A stretch of DNA of 64,000 nucleotides from Brevundimonas sp. Leaf363 (GCF_001424025.1 NZ_LMPZ01000002.1:124001-188000), one strand, 5' to 3'; shown: positions 22,680 to 34,515, counted from the stretch's first letter. Numbers and translations are program-made. Notes: generated by a model from the sequence alone, not told the origin.

Positions 22680-23930
22680 TCACGGCCGCGTCTGGCCCGT
22701 CCCGCGCACCACGTACTTATAGCTAGTCAGTTGCTCCGCCCCGACCGGCCCGCGCGCATGCAGCTTGGACGTCGAGATGCCGATCTCGCCGCCGAAGCCG
22801 AACTCGCCGCCGTCGGCGAACTGGGTCGAGGCGTTGACCAGGACGATGGCGCTGTCCACCGCGCTCAGGAACCGTTCGGCGGCCGCGGCGTCCGTCGTGA
22901 CGATCGCGTCCGTGTGGCCCGAGCCGTAGCGGCGGATGTGCTCCACCGCCCCGTCCAGATCCGTCACGACCCGCACCGACAGGATCGGCGCCAGATACTC
23001 GGTGGACCAGTCGGCCTCCTCGGCCACCCCCATGCCGGGGACCAGCGCCCGCGCGGCCTCGTCGGCGCGCAGCTCGCATCCGGCCGCCGTCAGCGCGTCG
23101 GCGATGGGCGGAAGCAGACGCTCGGCGCCCGCCGCGTCGATCAGCAGCGTTTCGGTCGATCCGCACACCGACACCCGCCGCATCTTGGCGTTGACGACGA
23201 TGCCCTTCGCCACGTCGAGGTCGGCGGCCGCGTGAACGTAGGTGTGGTTCAGCCCCTCCAGATGCCCCAGCACGGGCGCCCGCGCCTCGGCCTGCACCCG
23301 CGCGACCAGGCTCTTGCCGCCGCGCGGGATCAGCATGTCGATGGCACCGTCCAGGCCGCTCAGCATCGCCCCGACCGCCGCCCGGTCGGGCGTGGCGACC
23401 AGCTGCACGGCCTCCGCCGGAAGGCCCGCCTCGGCTAGCGCCGCCGACACGCAATTCGCGATGGCCAGCGACGAGCTCAGGCAGTCCGAGCCGCAGCGCA
23501 GGATCGCGGCGTTGCCCGACCGGATGCACAGGGCCGCCGCATCGGCCGTAACGTTCGGCCGGCTCTCATAGATGACGCCCAGCACGCCGATCGGCACCCG
23601 CACCCGCGCGATGTCCAGACCATTGGCGGGCGTCCAGCGCGCTATCTCGGCGCCCAGCGGATCGGGCACGGCGGCGATGGTCGTGACGGCCTCGACCATG
23701 CCCTGCACGCGCGTCGGCGTCAGGCGCAGCCGGTCGATCATGGCGGCGGCCATGCCATTGGCTTCGCCGCGCGCCACATCCTCGGCGTTGGCGGCCAGAA
23801 TGGCGGCCTCGGCTTCGCCCAGCCGGCGGGCGAGGGCGGTCAGGGCTTGGCTTCGCGTCTCGGCCGACGATGCGGCCAAGGCGGTGGCCGCCGCCCGGGC
23901 GCGGCGGCCCATCTGCAGCATGTCGGTCAT
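22680..23930 (-). CDS. proA: Gamma-glutamyl phosphate reductase
   Basis: A 416-residue aldehyde dehydrogenase-fold enzyme for the second step of proline synthesis (glutamyl phosphate to glutamate semialdehyde, NADPH). The catalytic cysteine is at about C256 in [12 protein letters not shown], and the family motif [16 protein letters not shown] (about 120-135) is intact. The C-terminus [21 protein letters not shown] is characteristic of ProA. It overlaps proB by 4 bp, giving a proB-proA operon. Confidence 0.97.
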   Translation of the reverse strand: MTDMLQMGRRARAAATALAASSAETRSQALTALARRLGEAEAAILAANAEDVARGEANGMAAAMIDRLRLTPTRVQGMVEAVTTIAAVPDPLGAEIARWTPANGLDIARVRVPIGVLGVIYESRPNVTADAAALCIRSGNAAILRCGSDCLSSSLAIANCVSAALAEAGLPAEAVQLVATPDRAAVGAMLSGLDGAIDMLIPRGGKSLVARVQAEARAPVLGHLEGLNHTYVHAAADLDVAKGIVVNAKMRRVSVCGSTETLLIDAAGAERLLPPIADALTAAGCELRADEAARALVPGMGVAEEADWSTEYLAPILSVRVVTDLDGAVEHIRRYGSGHTDAIVTTDAAAAERFLSAVDSAIVLVNASTQFADGGEFGFGGEIGISTSKLHARGPVGAEQLTSYKYVVRGTGQTRP

Positions 23931-25081
23931 GAGCTTCTCAGCGCCAGGTCGTCGCGGTGCACCAGCACAGAGGGTCCGCGATAGCCCAGCACTGTCTCGA
24001 TCTCGTCGCTGCGGCGACCCAGGATGCGGCGCGCCTCATCGGCGGAATAGGCGGCCAGACCGACGCCCAGCACGGCGCCGCCCGAGGTCAGGCTGACGCA
24101 GTCGCCCTTGCCGAAGCCGCCGGTTACGCCGGTCACGCCGGACGGCAGCAGGCTCTTGCCCGCCTTCAGGGCGGCGGCGGCGCCGGCGTCGAGGCTCAAC
24201 GATCCGGCGGGCGCCAGCGAGCCGGCGATCCATTGCTTGTAGGCGGCCATCGGACCGTGCGGCGCGGGGATCAGGGTCGCGCGCGCCCCGCCCTCGACGG
24301 CGCCCAGCGGTCCCGCCGTCTGGCCCGAGGCGATGACGGTGGCGCAGCCGGCCGAGCGGGCGATCTCTGCGGCCATCAGCTTGGTGGCCATGCCGCCCGT
24401 GCCGACGCCGGCCTGGGCGTTCGCGCCCTCGGCCATGGCGTGGGTCGCCCCGTCCAGCCTCTCGACCAGCAGCAGGTGTTTCGCCTCGGGATCGCGGCGC
24501 GGATCGGCGGTATAGAGCCCGTCCACGTCGGACAGCAGCACCAGCAGGTCCGCCCGCGCCAACTGGGCCGCGCGCGCCGCCAGCCGGTCGTTGTCGCCGT
24601 AGCGGATCTCCTCGGTCGCCACCGTGTCGTTCTCGTTGACGATGGGCAGGACGCCGTGGCGCAGCAGGGCCTCGACCGTGCCGCGCGCATTCAGCCATCC
24701 GCGCCGCCGCTCGGTGTCGTCGCGGGTCAGCAGAACCTGGCCGACCACGATGTCGTGGGGCGCCAGCGCTGCCTGCCACGCCGCCATCAGCAGGCTTTGG
24801 CCCACCGCCGCCGCCGCCTGCTTGTCCTCGATCCGCCCCGCTTCCGCCTTCAGCCGACGCCGCCCCAGCGCCACGGCGCCCGACGACACCACGATCACCT
24901 CGCGCCCCGACGCCCGCAGCCGCGCGACGTCCGCCGCCAGCGCTGTCAGCCAGCCCGTCGCCGGCGTGCCGGTGGCGGCGTCAACCAGCAGGCTGGACCC
25001 GACCTTCACCACCACGCGCCGAGCATCGCGGAGCGCGCAGGCGGCGGTCGCCGCCTTCAAGCTGTGCAAGGCCTCGGACAT
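23927..25081 (-). CDS. proB: Glutamate 5-kinase with PUA domain
   Basis: A 384-residue kinase that phosphorylates glutamate to start proline synthesis; proline usually feeds back on it. The amino acid kinase domain covers about 1-265 ([11 protein letters not shown] near residue 25, [19 protein letters not shown], then [12 protein letters not shown]), and the C-terminal PUA domain about 285-375 ([17 protein letters not shown], then [18 protein letters not shown]). It is the first gene of proBA. Upstream lies a palindromic repeat and the divergent ZIP transporter. Confidence 0.97.
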   Translation of the reverse strand: MSEALHSLKAATAACALRDARRVVVKVGSSLLVDAATGTPATGWLTALAADVARLRASGREVIVVSSGAVALGRRRLKAEAGRIEDKQAAAAVGQSLLMAAWQAALAPHDIVVGQVLLTRDDTERRRGWLNARGTVEALLRHGVLPIVNENDTVATEEIRYGDNDRLAARAAQLARADLLVLLSDVDGLYTADPRRDPEAKHLLLVERLDGATHAMAEGANAQAGVGTGGMATKLMAAEIARSAGCATVIASGQTAGPLGAVEGGARATLIPAPHGPMAAYKQWIAGSLAPAGSLSLDAGAAAALKAGKSLLPSGVTGVTGGFGKGDCVSLTSGGAVLGVGLAAYSADEARRILGRRSDEIETVLGYRGPSVLVHRDDLALRSS

Positions 25082-25162
25082 GCCGGTCCTTTAGGGGGCG
25101 GACGGCGGATGCGGAAGCGACGTTCGCTTTAAGGCGTGACCACGAAACCTCGCCCTACCTTT

Positions 25163-25308
25163 CGTCATCCCCCGACTTGATCGGGGGACCAGGCGGCGCC
25201 GCAGCGGAGCGAAGGCGATCTGTCGGCCGGTCACACCCTTGGCAGTTTCGCGCTCTCGCGCGCCGCCCTGTCCCCCGGTCTCCGCTGCGCTCCGCCGGGG
25301 GAAGACGA
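25163..25308. repeat. Palindromic intergenic repeat, family C
   Basis: Ends CGTCATCCCCCGAC and GGGGGAAGACGA are imperfect inverted repeats, each with its own small hairpin (CCCCCGACTTGATCGGGGG; CCCCCGGTC...GCCGGGGG). About 146 bp in the divergent gap between proB and the ZIP gene. The outer ends resemble family A, but the interior differs. Confidence 0.65.
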
Positions 25309-25360
25309 AAGAGCAAGGAGCGTCATTGCCTCTCGCCCGCGAAGCCGCCACACACCGCCG

Positions 25361-26140
25361 ATGTTCGAAGGTCTGTCGCCGCTCGCCGCCGGTTCGCTGG
25401 GAAGCCTTTGCGCCGGTCTGATGACCGCCCTGGGCGCCGTGCCCATGCTGGTCATGCGCGACACCTCGGCGCGGACGCAAGGCACGCTGCTGGGCTTCGC
25501 CGCCGGGGTCATGCTGGCGGCGTCCTTCTTCTCCCTGATCATTCCGGGGGTCGATTCCCTGACCGAGCACGGCGCGACGCGGGCCGTGGCCGCCGGGTCG
25601 ATGGCGGCGGCGGTGCTGATCGGGGCGGCGGCGGTGGGGCTGATGAACCGGTTCGCGCCGGTCCACATGGTGTCGATCGGCCCGGCCGGATCACCGGCGC
25701 TGGCGCGGCGCATCTGGCTCTTCATCTTCGCCATCACCCTGCACAACTTCCCCGAAGGCGCGGCCGTGGGCGTCAGCTTCGGCGGCGGAACCCAGCAGGG
25801 CCTGTCGACCATGCTGGGCATCGGCATCCAGAACGTGCCCGAGGGGCTGGCGGTCGCCGCCGCCATGGCCAGCCTGGGATACAAGCGCCGCGCCGCCTTC
25901 CTGGCCGCCCTGGCGTCGGGCCTCGTCGAGCCGATCGGCGGCGTGATCGGCGCTTCGGTGGTGGCGCTGCTGCCCGGCGCCCTGCCGTGGGGCCTGGGTC
26001 TGGCGGCCGGCGCCATGATCTATGTCGTCACCGCCGAGATCATCCCCGAGGTCCAGCGCGACGCGAAGGATCAGCGCGCCATGGTTGGCCTGATGATCGG
26101 CCTGGTAGGGATGATGTTCCTGGATATCGCTCTTGGGTGA
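25361..26140 (+). CDS. ZIP-family divalent metal transporter, GufA/ZupT-like
   Basis: A 259-residue inner-membrane protein with about eight helices. The metal-binding helices are recognisable: HNFPEGAAVGVSFGGG (TM4) and QNVPEGLAVAAAMASLGY (TM5), then GLVEPIGGVIGASVVALLPG. These fit the GufA-like branch of ZIP carriers, which import zinc, iron or other divalent metals. Specificity cannot be read from the sequence. ATG 25361 gives the usual short N-terminus; ORFs extending upstream run into the repeat. No Fur or Zur box was evident. Confidence 0.9.
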   Translation: MFEGLSPLAAGSLGSLCAGLMTALGAVPMLVMRDTSARTQGTLLGFAAGVMLAASFFSLIIPGVDSLTEHGATRAVAAGSMAAAVLIGAAAVGLMNRFAPVHMVSIGPAGSPALARRIWLFIFAITLHNFPEGAAVGVSFGGGTQQGLSTMLGIGIQNVPEGLAVAAAMASLGYKRRAAFLAALASGLVEPIGGVIGASVVALLPGALPWGLGLAAGAMIYVVTAEIIPEVQRDAKDQRAMVGLMIGLVGMMFLDIALG

Positions 26141-26149
26141 AATGGCTAT

Positions 26150-26270
26150 CCTCCCCATCGCCGATGGGGAGGTTGCTCGGCCCTCGCCGAGACGGAGGGG
26201 CGATTACAAGCGCCGCGCCTGATACAGCCCCTCCACCGCAAGCGGTCCCCCTCCCCATTTCATGGGGAGG
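26150..26270. repeat. Palindromic intergenic repeat, family D
   Basis: It begins CCTCCCCATCGCCGATGGGGAGG and ends CTCCCCATTTCATGGGGAGG, two short perfect hairpins in about 121 bp between the ZIP gene and carA (tandem genes). The interior GCCCCTCCACCGCAAGCGGT pairs partly with GACGGAGGGGC. Confidence 0.7.
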
Positions 26271-26350
26271 AAAAGCGGCCTCATGCGTTGACCCGTCACC
26301 GCCTCGCGCCTAACCACGCCGCCGTTTGTCCTAAACCGCCGGAGATCGCC

Positions 26351-27508
26351 ATGACGACCGAACTGCTGCCCGGCGCGACCGGCGTTCTGGCCTTGGCGGA
26401 CGGCACGATCCTGCAGGGAATTGGTGTCGGCGCCGTCGGCTCGGCCCTGGGCGAAGTGGTCTTCAACACGGCCATGACGGGCTATCAGGAGATCCTGACC
26501 GACCCGTCCTACATGAGCCAGATCCTGGCCTTCACCTTCCCGCATGTCGGAAACGTCGGGACTAACGTCGATGACATCGAACAGATGGGCGGCGGGTCTG
26601 ACACCTCGGCGCGCGGCGCCATCTTCCGCGACGTCCCGACCGATCCGGCCAACTGGCGGGCCGACTCGAGCTTCGACGACTGGATGAAGCGGCGCGGCGT
26701 CGTCGGTCTGGCCGGCGTGGACACCCGCGCCCTGACCAAGATCATCCGCGACAAGGGCGCCCCGCACGCCGTCATCGCCCACGACCCCGAGGGCAAGTTC
26801 GACCTCGACGCCTTGGTCCAGCAGGCGCGCGAATGGACCGGCTTGGTCGGCCTCGACCTCGCCAAGCCCGCCTCGACGCTCCAGGCGTTCGAGTGGAACG
26901 AGGGCCTGTGGGAGTGGCCGGAGGGTCACCCGCGCACGGAAGGCCGGAAGACCGTCGTGGTCATCGACTACGGCGTGAAGCGCAACATCCTGCGGGCCCT
27001 GGCCTCGACGGGCGTGAGGATCACCGTCGTGCCCGCCACCACCTCGGCCGAGGACGTGCTGGCCCGCAACCCGGACGGTGTCGTCCTGTCGAACGGGCCG
27101 GGCGATCCGGCCGCGACCGGCGAATACGCCGTGCCGGAGATCAAAAAGCTGGTGGATAGCGGCAAGCCTGTCATGGGCATCTGTCTGGGCCACCAGATGC
27201 TGGCGCTCGCGCTGGGCGCCGCGACGGTGAAGATGGATCAGGGCCACCACGGCGCGAACCATCCGGTGAAGGATCTGACCACCGGCAAGGTTGAGATCGT
27301 CTCGATGAACCACGGCTTCACCGTCGATCGCGACAGCCTGCCGGACGCCGTTCAGGAAACCCACGTCAGCCTGTTCGACGGCACCAACTGCGGCATCCAG
27401 CTTAAGGACCGTCCGGTGTTCAGCGTCCAGCATCACCCCGAGGCCTCGCCCGGCCCGGCGGACAGCCTGTATCTGTTCGATCGATTCCGCGCGCTGATGG
27501 ACCGCTGA
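26351..27508 (+). CDS. carA: Carbamoyl-phosphate synthase small (glutaminase) subunit
   Basis: A 385-residue subunit that releases ammonia from glutamine for carbamoyl phosphate (arginine and pyrimidine synthesis). The class I amidotransferase triad is visible: Cys at about C278 (GICLGHQM), with His and Glu at about H362/E364 (QHHPEASPG). The N-terminal CPSase domain has [20 protein letters not shown] 26351 is preferred to the upstream in-frame ATG 26288, because GGAG lies 7 nt before it and homologues start with the ALADGTIL region shortly after. carB does not follow. Confidence 0.97.
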   Translation: MTTELLPGATGVLALADGTILQGIGVGAVGSALGEVVFNTAMTGYQEILTDPSYMSQILAFTFPHVGNVGTNVDDIEQMGGGSDTSARGAIFRDVPTDPANWRADSSFDDWMKRRGVVGLAGVDTRALTKIIRDKGAPHAVIAHDPEGKFDLDALVQQAREWTGLVGLDLAKPASTLQAFEWNEGLWEWPEGHPRTEGRKTVVVIDYGVKRNILRALASTGVRITVVPATTSAEDVLARNPDGVVLSNGPGDPAATGEYAVPEIKKLVDSGKPVMGICLGHQMLALALGAATVKMDQGHHGANHPVKDLTTGKVEIVSMNHGFTVDRDSLPDAVQETHVSLFDGTNCGIQLKDRPVFSVQHHPEASPGPADSLYLFDRFRALMDR

Positions 27509-27573
27509 TATCCCGGCTTGCGACGGTGTGGCCAAGCTGATTACTTCCCGCCTGACGGACGAGGGGGATCGGC

Positions 27574-28797
27574 ATGTCACAGACGACCGTGAAGGCGCAT
27601 GACGCGCCCCTTGCGTCACCCGCTGTTTCGAGCGGTCTAACGCGATCTGGCGCGGTGCGGCTGGATGCGCTGGATCTCCTGCGCGGCATCGTCATCTGCC
27701 TGATGGTGCTGGATCACGTCCGCGACTACTTCCACGCCAGCGGCGCCTTCGACCCGATGGACGTGACCCTGTCCAATCCCGCGCTTTATCTAACGCGCAT
27801 CATCACGCATTTCTGCGCCCCGACCTTCGTCTTCCTGGCGGGTGTGTCGGCCTTCCTGCAGAAGGCCAATGGCAAGACGACCGCCGCCCTGTCGCGGTTC
27901 CTGCTGACGCGCGGACTGTGGTTGATCGTGCTGGAGCTGACGGTCATCAACATCGGCTGGCAGTTCGTGCCGGCGCTGGTCTTCCTGCAGGTCATCTGGG
28001 CCATCGGCTGGTCGATGGTGGCGCTGGCCGCCCTGGTCTGGCTGCCGTGGCGGGCCGTGCTGGCCATCGGCGTCGTCATCATCGCCGGGCACAACCTGTT
28101 GGAAGGCATCACGCCTCAGGCGTTCGGAGCGGCCGCGCCGCTCTGGAACTTCCTGCATGTGGCCAACGTCATGCCCATCGGCGGCGTCCCGGTGCTGTTC
28201 GCTTATCCGGTGCTGCCGTGGATGGGCGTCATGGCGTTCGGCTACGGCATCGGCTGCGTCTTCCTCCTGCCGGCGGCGCAGCGGCGCCGAACGCTGGTCG
28301 TTCTCGGCCTGTCGATGATCGCCGCCTTCGTCGTGTTGCGTGGCCTTCAGCTGTACGGCGACCCGCGTCCGTGGGCCGTGCAGGACCAGCCGTGGAAGAC
28401 GGTCGGCGACTTCCTCAACGTGCTGAAGTATCCGCCGTCGCTGGATTATGTGCTGATGACGCTGGGGCCCGTGCTGGCCCTGATCCCCACGCTGGAGCGG
28501 CTGAAGGGTCCGGTCGCGGCCTTCTTCCTGCCGTTCGGGCGCGTGCCGCTGTTTGTCTATGTGATCCACATCTACCTGGCGCACGCCTTGTCGATGCTGC
28601 TTGGCGTCCTGATGGGCTATCCGGCCGCGGCCTTCATCAACCCCTTCTTCGGCGGCGCGGCGCCGGCGGGCTGGGGCGTCCCGCTGCTGGGCGTCTATGC
28701 CGTCTGGGTGCTGGTGCTGGCCATACTCTACCCGCTCGGCCGCTGGTTCTCCGGCGTGAAGGCCCGCCGCCGCGACTGGTGGCTGGGGTATCTCTAG
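27574..28797 (+). CDS. DUF1624 / heparan-alpha-glucosaminide N-acetyltransferase-like membrane protein
   Basis: A 407-residue multi-pass protein (about ten helices). The opening RLDALDLLRGIVICLMVLDH is the signature of the DUF1624/HGSNAT-related and acyltransferase-3-like proteins: LRG followed by a membrane His that accepts acetyl groups. VYVIHIYLAHAL near residue 330 is a further family feature. It probably moves an acyl group across the inner membrane onto a sugar or another envelope molecule; the substrate is not known. It follows carA by 65 bp on the same strand, with no evident functional link. Confidence 0.82.
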   Translation: MSQTTVKAHDAPLASPAVSSGLTRSGAVRLDALDLLRGIVICLMVLDHVRDYFHASGAFDPMDVTLSNPALYLTRIITHFCAPTFVFLAGVSAFLQKANGKTTAALSRFLLTRGLWLIVLELTVINIGWQFVPALVFLQVIWAIGWSMVALAALVWLPWRAVLAIGVVIIAGHNLLEGITPQAFGAAAPLWNFLHVANVMPIGGVPVLFAYPVLPWMGVMAFGYGIGCVFLLPAAQRRRTLVVLGLSMIAAFVVLRGLQLYGDPRPWAVQDQPWKTVGDFLNVLKYPPSLDYVLMTLGPVLALIPTLERLKGPVAAFFLPFGRVPLFVYVIHIYLAHALSMLLGVLMGYPAAAFINPFFGGAAPAGWGVPLLGVYAVWVLVLAILYPLGRWFSGVKARRRDWWLGYL

Positions 28798-28840
28798 GCC
28801 GCGTCGGGTCGAGAAGGCGGAGCCTTCTGACCGCGGCCTA

Positions 28841-29107
28841 TCAAGGAAGCGGCGCGAAGCTCACTTCTTCACGCAGCGCCGCAGCCCTGCGGACGGCCAC
28901 CGGCGCGGCGTGCAGCCAGTAGTCGGCGTCGTCGAGCCGCTGAGCCTGTTTGCGCTCCTGCCCGCGTAGGCGTCGCTGGGCGGCGTTCGCCAGAAGGCGG
29001 GCATGCAGGGCGCGGGGGCTGATGTTTTCGATGCGCGGCGCGAAGGGCGTGGCGACAGCGTCGGGGCCGGCGGGTTGGACGGCCGGCAGGATCGGGGCCA
29101 TGAACAT
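28841..29107 (-). CDS. Small hypothetical protein
   Basis: About 89 residues from ATG 29107 (MFMAPILPAVQPAG). Longer starts up to 29143 and a shorter one at 29101 are possible. It is Ala/Arg rich, with a basic helical middle (RALHARLLANAAQRRLRGQERKQAQRL), no signal peptide and no recognised domain. The ORF sits alone between two genes on the other strand, its codon use is not clearly different from noise at this GC, and I see no strong ribosome site. It may not be a gene. Confidence 0.4.
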   Translation of the reverse strand: MFMAPILPAVQPAGPDAVATPFAPRIENISPRALHARLLANAAQRRLRGQERKQAQRLDDADYWLHAAPVAVRRAAALREEVSFAPLP

Positions 29108-29153
29108 GAGGAAGCTCGGAACTGAAGGGCGGCGCTTCTGCACCCTGGTGACG

Positions 29154-29260
29154 TGTGGTTAACCACAGTGTCTGTGGATAGTTCCGGTTCGCGCCGAAAA
29201 GATGTTCGCGAACAGAGGGTTGTGGCCTTTCCACCGCCTTAGTGGTTACCAAAGGCTTAA
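29154..29260 (+). promoter_or_regulatory. Candidate cell-cycle control region of dnaG (palindrome, DnaA-like and CtrA-like sites)
   Basis: Three elements lie within 107 bp upstream of dnaG. TGTGGTTAACCACA (29154-29167) is a perfect 14-bp palindrome containing TTAACCA in both directions. TGTGGATAG (29173-29181) differs from the reverse DnaA box TGTGGATAA by one base. TTAC-N7-TTAA (29246-29260) matches the CtrA pattern TTAA-N7-TTAA with one mismatch. CtrA and DnaA control replication genes in Caulobacter; binding here is inferred. Confidence 0.45.
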
Positions 29261-29298
29261 CGGCTCGCGGCCACCCGTCGCCCGCGCTAAAGAGGTCC

Positions 29299-31191
29299 GT
29301 GAGGTTCGACGAGCGCTACATCGAGGAACTGAAGGCGCGCCTTCGCCCGTCCGACGTGATCGGGCGGACGGTGAAGCTCAGGCGTCAGGGCCGTGAGTAC
29401 GTCGGCCTGTCGCCCTTCTCTAAGGAGAAGTCGCCCAGCTTTTTCGTCAACGACGACAAGGGCTTCTTCCACGACTTCAGCTCCGGCAAGCACGGCGACG
29501 TCATCTCCTTCCTGCAGGAGACCGAGCGGCTCACCTTCGTCGAGGCCGTCCAGAAGCTGGCCGGCGAGGCGGGTATGGCCCTGCCGGCCGAGGACCCCCA
29601 GGCCGCCCAGCGCGAGGAGAAGCGCCAGAGCCTCTCCGACTGGATGGACCTGGCCCAGAAGTGGTTCGCCGCCAATCTGCGCCGCTCGGTCGGGCAGTCT
29701 ACCCGCGCCTATCTGGAGCGGCGCGGCCTGCCCGAGGATCAGTGGGAGCGGTTCGGCCTGGGCTATGCGCCCAACGATCGCGAGGGCCTGAAGGCCGCGC
29801 TGGTCCAGCGCGGCGCGCGGGCCGGCGATCTGGTCGAGGCGGGCCTGCTGATCAGTCCCGAGGGCGGCGGCCAGCCCTATGACCGGTTCCGCGACCGGCT
29901 GATGTTCCCGATCCTGGACGGGCGCGGCCGCATCGTCTCCTTCGGCGGCCGGGCCATGAACCCGGACGACCGCGCAAAGTATCTGAACGGCCCGGAGAGC
30001 CCGCTTTTCCACAAGGGGGCGACCCTCTACGGCCTGCCCGAGGCGCACCGGATCCTGGGGGCGGGCGGGAAGTCCGACCAGGCTATCGTGGTGGTTGAGG
30101 GCTACATGGACGTCATCGCGTGCCAGCGCGCGGGCGTGCCGGCTGTCGCCGCAATGGGCACGGCCCTGACGGAAGAGCAGATGGCCCTGCTGTGGCGTGT
30201 CAGCCCGGAGCCGGTCCTTTGCTTCGACGGCGACGGCGCCGGCCAGCGCGCCGCCCACCGCGCGGTCGAGCGTGCATTGCCACTGTTGAAGCCCGACCGG
30301 TCGTTCCGCTTCGTCAGCCTGTCCAGCGGAATGGATCCCGACGACATGCTGCGGGAGAAGGGCGCGCCCGCCCTTCGCGAGGCGCTGACCCTGACCGCGC
30401 CGTTCGCCCGTGTCCTGTTCGAGCGCGAGCGTGAAGCGATCGGGACAATGGATACGCCGGAGAAGGAGGCGGGCCTGCTGACGCGCCTGCGCGCATCCGC
30501 CGCCCTGATCGCGGACCCCGACCTGTCGCGCACCTACAAAGACTATCTGGTCGGCGCCTTCTATCAGCTGACCCGGCCTTCACAGGCCGAGAAGCGCCAA
30601 GCCAACCGCACGATCTATCGCGACCGCCGCGCCCGTCAGGGCCAGTTCCGCATGGATGCGACCAATATGGAAGCGACGCCTGAGGCCCGGACGGCCGCCG
30701 TCGCCCTGGCTCACGCGCCCAAGCCGCTGGTCGCCGCCGTCGTCGAGGGGCTGATCGCCCACCCTTCGGTGGTCCAGGAGCGCGCCGAACTGCTGGCCAA
30801 TCAGGGGCTGGGAGACGCCGGGCTCGACCGGCTGGTCAACGATCTGGTGCGCATGACCTATGAGGCGGACGCCCTGGGCGAGGGCCTGCTGCGATCACGC
30901 CTTCTGGCCATGGGACATGAGGAGACGCTGCGCCGCGTGGACCGCATGGCCACGATCGCCCACGCCCCCTTTCTGGACGCCGCGCGCGCGGTCGAGGATG
31001 CCCGCCGGCAGCTGATCCAGGCCATCGACCTCCTGCTTCAGGCGCTCGCCCTGGGCCGCGCGTTGGAAGAGCTGAAGCGCGAGGACGAATACGACGGCGC
31101 CGCCTTCACCAGTCTGAAGTCCCAGCGCGACGCCCTGAACCGATCGCTCACCAGCGGCGACTTCTGGGCCGAGGCGTCGGGTCCGCACTGA
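29299..31191 (+). CDS. dnaG: DNA primase, with degenerate N-terminal zinc motif
   Basis: A primase (630 residues from GTG 29299, AGAGG just upstream) that makes RNA primers on the lagging strand. The TOPRIM core is intact: VVVEGYMDVIACQRAG and the metal-binding LCFDGDGAGQRAAHRA. The N-terminal CHC2-type region is recognisable (GLSPFSKEKSPSFFVNDDKG, then FFHDFSSGKHGDVISFL), but the four zinc ligands C-H-C-C are replaced by S38, S41, D59 and S62, and only two cysteines occur in the whole protein. The C-terminal helicase-binding region is present. rpoD follows 333 bp downstream on the same strand. Confidence 0.97.
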   Translation: MRFDERYIEELKARLRPSDVIGRTVKLRRQGREYVGLSPFSKEKSPSFFVNDDKGFFHDFSSGKHGDVISFLQETERLTFVEAVQKLAGEAGMALPAEDPQAAQREEKRQSLSDWMDLAQKWFAANLRRSVGQSTRAYLERRGLPEDQWERFGLGYAPNDREGLKAALVQRGARAGDLVEAGLLISPEGGGQPYDRFRDRLMFPILDGRGRIVSFGGRAMNPDDRAKYLNGPESPLFHKGATLYGLPEAHRILGAGGKSDQAIVVVEGYMDVIACQRAGVPAVAAMGTALTEEQMALLWRVSPEPVLCFDGDGAGQRAAHRAVERALPLLKPDRSFRFVSLSSGMDPDDMLREKGAPALREALTLTAPFARVLFEREREAIGTMDTPEKEAGLLTRLRASAALIADPDLSRTYKDYLVGAFYQLTRPSQAEKRQANRTIYRDRRARQGQFRMDATNMEATPEARTAAVALAHAPKPLVAAVVEGLIAHPSVVQERAELLANQGLGDAGLDRLVNDLVRMTYEADALGEGLLRSRLLAMGHEETLRRVDRMATIAHAPFLDAARAVEDARRQLIQAIDLLLQALALGRALEELKREDEYDGAAFTSLKSQRDALNRSLTSGDFWAEASGPH

Positions 31192-31524
31192 GGCTTCGCA
31201 GCCCTCCGCCCCTTGACACCTGTGCTACGCGACGCCATCTGCCGCGCTCGGATCACTTGCCTGTCCTGTGCGGGGTCGAGGCGGCGGCGACTTGGATCGA
31301 CCAGCCGACCTGGCCACACTGCGCCCCCCGCCAAGGCTCGGTTCCGAGGTTGCCCGTTCCGGTTCGCCGGACGGCGGAGAGGTTGACCCTGGCGCCGTGC
31401 GGCGCCCGGCCCTTCGCGCGCGGCCCGACGAACGAATTCAATCAAGCCCGTATGCGCCGTTAAACAAACGGCCGCCTGCGGCGTTTATGCAACGTCCCTC
31501 GCGTGTGGGACCGGAGAAGACTGA
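31192..31524 (+). other. Intergenic region dnaG-rpoD
   Basis: 333 bp without a convincing gene. TTGACA occurs at 31213-31218, but no good -10 follows at 17 nt. GCCGTT-AAACA-AACGGC (31456-31472) can form a short hairpin. A GGAG-type site precedes the rpoD ATG. The short ORFs here overlap one another and look like GC noise. It probably contains the rpoD promoter(s). Confidence 0.5.
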
Positions 31525-33477
<1,953 letters not shown>

Positions 33478-33481
33478 TTTC

Positions 33482-33511
33482 AAGGGCCGCTTCGGAAACG
33501 AGGCGGCCCTT
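33482..33511 (+). terminator. Rho-independent terminator after rpoD
   Basis: AAGGGCCGC pairs perfectly with GCGGCCCTT across a 12-nt loop, followed by TCTCTTT. It lies 4 bp after the rpoD stop, in the convergent gap with recR. Confidence 0.8.
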
Positions 33512-33525
33512 TCTCTTTGGACCGC

Positions 33526-34128
33526 TCAGGCGGGACGCCGCGCCCGCAGGGCCTGGATGATGGTGCCGTCGTCCAGCCAGTCGAGCTCGCCGCCGACCGG
33601 GACACCCCGGGCCAGTGAGGTGACCTCGACGCCCGTGCCGGCCAGGCGTTCGGCGATGTAGTGGGCGGTGGTCTGGCCGTCGACGGTGGCGGGGAGGGCG
33701 AGCACGGCTTCCTTGACCTCGCCACCCCGGATGCGGCCGACCAGTTCGGCGACGCGCAGTTGGTCCGGGCCGACGCCGTCCAGCGCCGAGAGCAGCCCGC
33801 CCAGCACATGGTATTTGCCGCGAAAGGCACCCGAGCGCTCCATGGCCCACAGGGCGCCGGCCTCCTCGACCACGCAGATCAGGCCGTTGTCGCGGGCTCC
33901 GTCCGAACAGATGGCGCAGGGATCGCGGGTGTCCGGCGCCCCGCAGACCGAGCAGGAGACGACCTTGGCGGCGGTCTCGGCCAGCGACGCGGCCAGCGGC
34001 TCCAGCAACTGTTCGCGGCGCTTCAGCAGGGCTAAGGCGGCGCGGCGGGCCGAACGGGGGCCTAGGCCCGGCAGCTTGGCCAGGAGGCTGATGAGGCGCT
34101 CGATCTCGGGGCCAGCGGAAGCCGCCAT
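33526..34128 (-). CDS. recR: Recombination mediator RecR
   Basis: A 200-residue RecR, which with RecF/RecO loads RecA at gaps. Order of parts: helix-hairpin-helix ([20 protein letters not shown]), a zinc finger with C59, C62, C71 and C74, the TOPRIM domain ([15 protein letters not shown], then [20 protein letters not shown]) and the Walker-B-like C-terminus. ATG 34128 overlaps the ybaB stop by one base (TGATG), so translation is probably coupled. The ORF reads further upstream in frame, but that part is a shadow of ybaB. Confidence 0.97.
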   Translation of the reverse strand: MAASAGPEIERLISLLAKLPGLGPRSARRAALALLKRREQLLEPLAASLAETAAKVVSCSVCGAPDTRDPCAICSDGARDNGLICVVEEAGALWAMERSGAFRGKYHVLGGLLSALDGVGPDQLRVAELVGRIRGGEVKEAVLALPATVDGQTTAHYIAERLAGTGVEVTSLARGVPVGGELDWLDDGTIIQALRARRPA

Positions 34129-34457
34129 CAGAAGAGTTTCGGCATCCCGGGGATGTTCATGCCGGCCATGGGCCCGGCCGCCTCGCGCATCAGCTCGGCG
34201 TTGACGGCGTCCAGCCGGCGCTTGGCGTCGGCGTGGGCGGCCTGGATCAGGTCGGCCAGAATCTCGTTGTCGCCGGGGACCATCAGGCTGTTGTCGATGG
34301 TGACGCGAGTGATGTCGCCAGGTCCCTTCAGGGCAATGGAGACGAGGCCGCCGCCGGCCGAACCCTCGGCGGTCGTGTCGGCCATGCGGGCCTGGGCGTC
34401 CTGCAGACGCTGCTGCATCTGCTGGGCCTGCTGCATCAGGGCGTTGAGGTCTTTCAT
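34128..34457 (-). CDS. ybaB: YbaB/EbfC family nucleoid-associated protein
   Basis: A 109-residue small DNA-binding dimer. It starts [20 protein letters not shown], the usual Gln-rich coiled-coil arm, followed by the beta core [20 protein letters not shown] and the C-terminal helix [17 protein letters not shown]. YbaB proteins bind DNA and commonly lie between dnaX and recR. Here recR is directly downstream and coupled, but dnaX is 0.9 kb upstream beyond an oppositely oriented nitroreductase. Confidence 0.96.
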   Translation of the reverse strand: MKDLNALMQQAQQMQQRLQDAQARMADTTAEGSAGGGLVSIALKGPGDITRVTIDNSLMVPGDNEILADLIQAAHADAKRRLDAVNAELMREAAGPMAGMNIPGMPKLF

Positions 34458-34515
34458 GCAGCCTAGATAGGGGGTTCGGGTCGCGGGACCTAGGGGCGGG
34501 CGCGCGATTCAAATA

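Noticed and set aside
31192..31524. Small genes in the dnaG-rpoD gap (several 60-130 codon ORFs)
   Set aside because: They overlap each other on both strands, lack ribosome sites and have no recognisable composition or domain.
33526..34512. RecR with a 128-residue N-terminal extension
   Set aside because: The extension is an off-frame translation of ybaB; the conserved RecR start is ATG 34128.
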